Origin: Neodontobutis hainanensis
Lineage: Eukaryota; Chordata; Actinopteri; Gobiiformes; Odontobutidae
Direction: 5' to 3'
NCBI GenBank assembly: GCA_024349245.1
Contig: JALDNG010000026.1
Location: forward strand, 916,501 to 980,500
Length of the DNA: 64,000 nt
Shown: piece by piece, positions 60,673 through 64,000 of the stretch
Numbering within the stretch: the first letter of the stretch is position 1
Layout: each line of letters opens with the position of its first letter
The notes under the pieces: generated by a model
Told to the model about the DNA's origin: nothing
Seen by the model: the letters and a program-made list of their open reading frames with translations, nothing else
The model's database searches: none
Made by a program: the position numbers and the translations under genes

Positions 60673-60687
60673 GCATTAACATAAAGT

Positions 60688-62165
60688 CATAATAAACCTT
60701 TTTTATTGTCCTTCCCTGACAATGCATCTTAAATACTTAATATTTGCTACTAAATGATTTCTTTATGAAATATTGTGGAGTTATGTTATTATGAGGGCAG
60801 GACACTGCAGGAAAAGTGGTTACACTGAATATACAAAATACAACTAAAGTAAGCAATTTTGATTAAATGTGCTAGCTGATTATTCCCAGCGAAAGTGAGA
60901 TATGGCCATAGTACGTGAAGTAGGGTAGCTCTATTATGAAGTTTGCTTACACTTAAAAAGGTGCATACGCCACCTTTTTAAGCGCGGTGTAAAGTGAAGC
61001 AAGGACAATCCTAATAAATCAGAGGCTGCATTTATGAAAGTAACATTGGACATGATCCCGGACAGCTCCTACAAACACTACATTCAGGACTGTTTCGTTT
61101 TTAAAAAGCGCTGTATCAAACTGCGGCTTGCTACGACTCTCCCCTCATTACGCACGGCACTGAGAGACCTGCCCACCAGCCCCGCATCTCAGACACACCA
61201 CCATCGCGCTCCATCTCCCTGTAATATTTTATAAATTGTCTAATTGGTCTATAACAGTTGCAGTACAGTAGGCTACAGGTGCACACCTAACATTCTGAAT
61301 TACTAAATTAAAGCTAAAGAGACGAGACATGCCTCCTACAAGCCCAGTATCCAATAGCGGGTGAACTGTATTAATCACGTGACTGTCTCTTTAAAGACAA
61401 TGTTACTTAAATCTCTCTGTGTATATGTGTGTTTTGTTGGGGTGTGGTGGCTGATGGATAAGCGGAAGAAAATGGATGGCTGTGGTTGCTGAAGGACCCA
61501 CTAGACGGCGTTTGGAGGCGCGCTCCGTTTGTTCTGGCAACATGAAATAAATACATTAGCACGTAACATGTTCTGCCAAAATATAAAAAAATAAAAATAA
61601 ATAAATTGATATAAGAAATAAAAGGACTACAATAAACAATACAATATTTAAACTGACCTATTCCAAGTGGGACATATCATGTAAGGTTATTTGGTGCTTT
61701 TTAAGACACTCAAAGCGCTTTTTAATATCCAACCAAATGGCAAAATAAAAGCACATAGCCACGGTACATCCTGTCTCAGGGTGAGAGGGACACAATAGGC
61801 AAAACATAATCAGCATCTAGACATATCAACTTGAAGCTTTTAAGCATCACCATGTAAAATCTTGATGAGGTACTAGGCTACCCTGGGGTGTACATTATGT
61901 TCATGTGTTTTAGAGGAGATTACGTATCATGTGGCCTTGAGATGTGACCCAGTGAAAGCTGCCATGTTCATGCAAGCTGTTGGACACCGCAAAACAAGTT
62001 TTAAGCACATTTCCAGAGCTTGTCGCCAGTTAGGGAACCCAAAGCCTTCCTCTCAGCCTTGTTTCTGGCACAAGAGGTCTGCACAATGCAACATAGACCC
62101 TGCTAATCTAATCTGTCCTGTACCTTGGTCTAAAAAGCATATAACCCTCCTAACATAGCAACAAG
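60688..62165. other. Intergenic, no gene recognised
   Basis: A patch at 61029-61236 with an open frame of 66 codons and higher GC shows no known domain. A short LINE-tail-like piece (GATGGATAAGCGGAAGAAAATG) lies near 61453-61480. The frame at 61931-62158 has no recognisable motif. Confidence 0.35.
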
Positions 62166-62305
62166 ACCGATGTAGCGGAATGGGTAGCACTCCTGCCTCA
62201 CACCAAGAAGGTTATGGGTTTGATTCCCATCCAGTGCAGGGCCTTTCTGTGTGGAGTTTGCATGTTCTCCCTGTGTCTGTGTAGGGGTTCCCTGACACCA
62301 ACATA
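62166..62305 (+). repeat. DANA-like tRNA-SINE
   Basis: The head GGGTAGCACTCCTGCCTCAC is followed by CAAGAAGG and a good B box, GGTTTGATTCC. The body has GTGCAGGGCCTTTCTGTGTG and GAGTTTGCATGTTCTCCCTG. This is the best preserved of the three DANA-type copies here. It breaks off soon after. Confidence 0.8.
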
Positions 62306-63441
62306 TACAGTACAAGACTACAGATGGAACTTAGTTGTTAAGCATCTCTGGTATACTCTTACCGACAATAATGGTGTAATCAAAGTAATGCCGACTTCAT
62401 CTTAATACTCCTATTGCATAAGCCCAACATTTGTAAGGAATATGTCTTGGTTTTAAATATCAGTAGTAAATTAATAGCCACAAAGAAATGATGTAATCCT
62501 AAAATAATGTGTAATCTATCTATGGTACTATGGCATATATAAAGGTATACATTATACACTTGGTATGTATCTGACAGTATGGCACTATACAATAATCAAG
62601 TGGTGCGAGTCATTGGAGAGGCCATAGGGAATTCCTCTGCCTTCTAAAAAGAGCCCAGTACATAACTGGGAGGGAGGTGGACGAGGGTATATTTTTCAGA
62701 AGTAGTTCCTCAGCCAAAAGAAGACTTGACTCAGAATTTCTTTCTACTTTTCTATTTCACTGCTCAATGGCAGATACTTCTGATTTGCAGAAAAATTATA
62801 AATCAAATGCTTTTTATTTTTACTTGTTTATTTTACATAAAAAAGGTAAAAACAATGTATTTATTTCTGCAGTAGCATACCATGTGAGTGGTACCTCGAT
62901 AAAAACATCATTTACAAACAACGCCAGTGTTTTATGCCTGTTCTCTGTGACAAGACATTAGCTGCTCATCATTTCTTTATGATATATACAGTAAAACATA
63001 ATACTCAGTGAAGGTTTAACCCACTTTGACATATCTAAACACATGGAGCACCATCATAGAGGAGGCTGTGTTTTTTTCTGAACAGAAGAGGACCTGAGCC
63101 ATTTAACTAAAAAATAAGCACAATTCTTTTGAATTATTCATGTAAAGGTAAGTTGTCAGCCTCTTTAAGTTCGGAAAGTGCAATCATGTCTTCATCAGAA
63201 GACTTTTGTTTTGTGGCACCTTGTGGTATATAAACCAGCCTCAGTCTGGTCCCTGGGCTGGACTAATTTATTCCATTCACAGAGCATATACAGTACCTTC
63301 AGATATTTTCATTATGCATATAGCTTCCACTACTTTTCAATAGTCATGGTTCCATAGGGTCTCTTTTGCAAGAAAAACTGAGGTAGGCCTATATGTGTTC
63401 ATTCTGTCATTCCAAGACTTGATTTACAGATAATGTCGCAC
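62306..63441 (-). other. Probable 3' UTR and downstream flank of nr4a1
   Basis: No coding segment recognised. The part next to 63441 should be 3' UTR of the minus-strand nr4a1 gene. Its far limit could not be set. Confidence 0.4.
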
Positions 63442-64000
63442 TCAAAAAGGAAGTGTATCCATAAACATTTTTTCCACAATTGGTGGTGGGGGTACAAGAT
63501 CCTCCACCTTAAGGCAAAAGATGCGATGTAGGCCCTGAATGCAGAGTGTCCTGAGCTCAGGTAGCTTCCCCAACAGTCGGGATAAGTAATTGGTCTGTAA
63601 CAACTGAGTGCCACAGGTAGAGACATGATCTTTAAGGCAGCTGATGAGCTGGTTTTGTAGCTCCTCCACATGTTTTGACTCTTTGAGGCCATGTCGGTCT
63701 GCAGAGGAAAACCAAATACCAAATAGGTCAGTGAAGCAAGGCGTGATGCAATGACTTTTTGCTGGATTTTAAAATGAGTTTATAATATGCATTAAGAACA
63801 CAATTAAGAACACAAACACGCATTAAGAACACAATTAAATTAGTAGTTGTTCCTTGTATTATATAACTTCTAATATAATGCGCAGTTCTTTTAAACATTA
63901 AAATGTAAAAAAGCATACTCACCAGTGATTAAAACAAGAGCTGAGAGGCAGGAGAAAGAGGAAACATCAAGGTTCATGCGATGCAGATTTTGAGAAAATT
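63442..64000 (-). CDS. nr4a1: Nuclear receptor NR4A1 (Nur77), last two coding exons, partial
   Basis: Orphan nuclear receptor and immediate-early transcription factor. Only the C-terminal ligand-binding domain lies in the window: the final exon 63698-63442 and part of the preceding exon from 63923 to the window edge. The read begins FSQNLHRMNLDVSSFSCLSA, then LVLIT, joined in phase to DRHGLKESKHVEELQNQLIS. It continues LLGKLPELRTLCIQGLHRIF and ends EDLVPPPPIVEKMFMDTLPF. CLSALVLIT and the VPPPP-to-MDTLPF end fit NR4A1 better than NR4A2 or NR4A3. The linker between CLKDHV and the LLGKLPE helix is variable, as is usual for this paralogue. The gene continues beyond position 64000. Confidence 0.93.

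Noticed and set aside
63399..63722. Alternative minus-strand frame of 107 codons over the nr4a1 exon
   Set aside because: Out of frame with the unmistakable nuclear receptor sequence that ends MDTLPF.

Overview
The window is vertebrate nuclear DNA, most likely from a teleost fish. All genes are split by GT-AG introns. Proteins match vertebrate families over their full length. The interspersed repeats are of fish type: DANA-like tRNA-SINE bodies, a Tc1 relic, hAT relics and a LINE ending in a GATG-type tail. The species cannot be fixed from sequence alone. I joined exons by hand, checking reading phase and splice sites at every junction, so coding boundaries are firmer than UTR ends.

Layout. 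0.7-2.1 kb: a two-exon thyrotropin-releasing-hormone receptor (+). 2.2-11.5 kb: repeat-rich DNA with no live gene, holding decayed hAT and Tc1 transposons, SINEs, a strong inverted repeat and a decayed 20-residue repeat protein. 11.5-14.0 kb: tmem198 (+). 14.5-16.8 kb: mmp19 (-). 18.2-19.4 kb: pym1 (-). 22.6-31.1 kb: spats2 (+) with a long 3' UTR. 31.5-38.3 kb: pan2 (-, 24 coding exons). 39.6-40.9 kb: il23a (+), divergent from pan2. 43.0-44.2 kb: ormdl2 (+). 45.9-48.4 kb: nemp1 (-). 48.9-49.9 kb: hAT relic followed by twin hairpins. 51.6-54.2 kb: cd63 (+). 55.3-57.4 kb: letmd1 (-). 58.1-59.1 kb: gtsf1 (+). 59.6-60.7 kb: 5'-truncated LINE with an intact target-site duplication. 63.4-64.0 kb: last two exons of nr4a1 (-), running off the window.

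From tmem198 to nr4a1 the genes correspond to human neighbours on 12q13 (from general knowledge of that region), so most of the window is a conserved but shuffled synteny block. The genes are not one pathway. They cover hormone sensing (trhr), Wnt signalling (tmem198), matrix turnover (mmp19), mRNA handling (pym1, pan2), cytokine signalling (il23a), sphingolipid control (ormdl2), nuclear envelope (nemp1), endosome/lysosome (cd63), mitochondria (letmd1), piRNA silencing (gtsf1) and immediate-early transcription (nr4a1). I found no clearly new gene system. The best unexplained signals are a template-switch palindrome inside the LINE, the decayed 20-residue repeat protein, and the twin hairpins beside the hAT relic.
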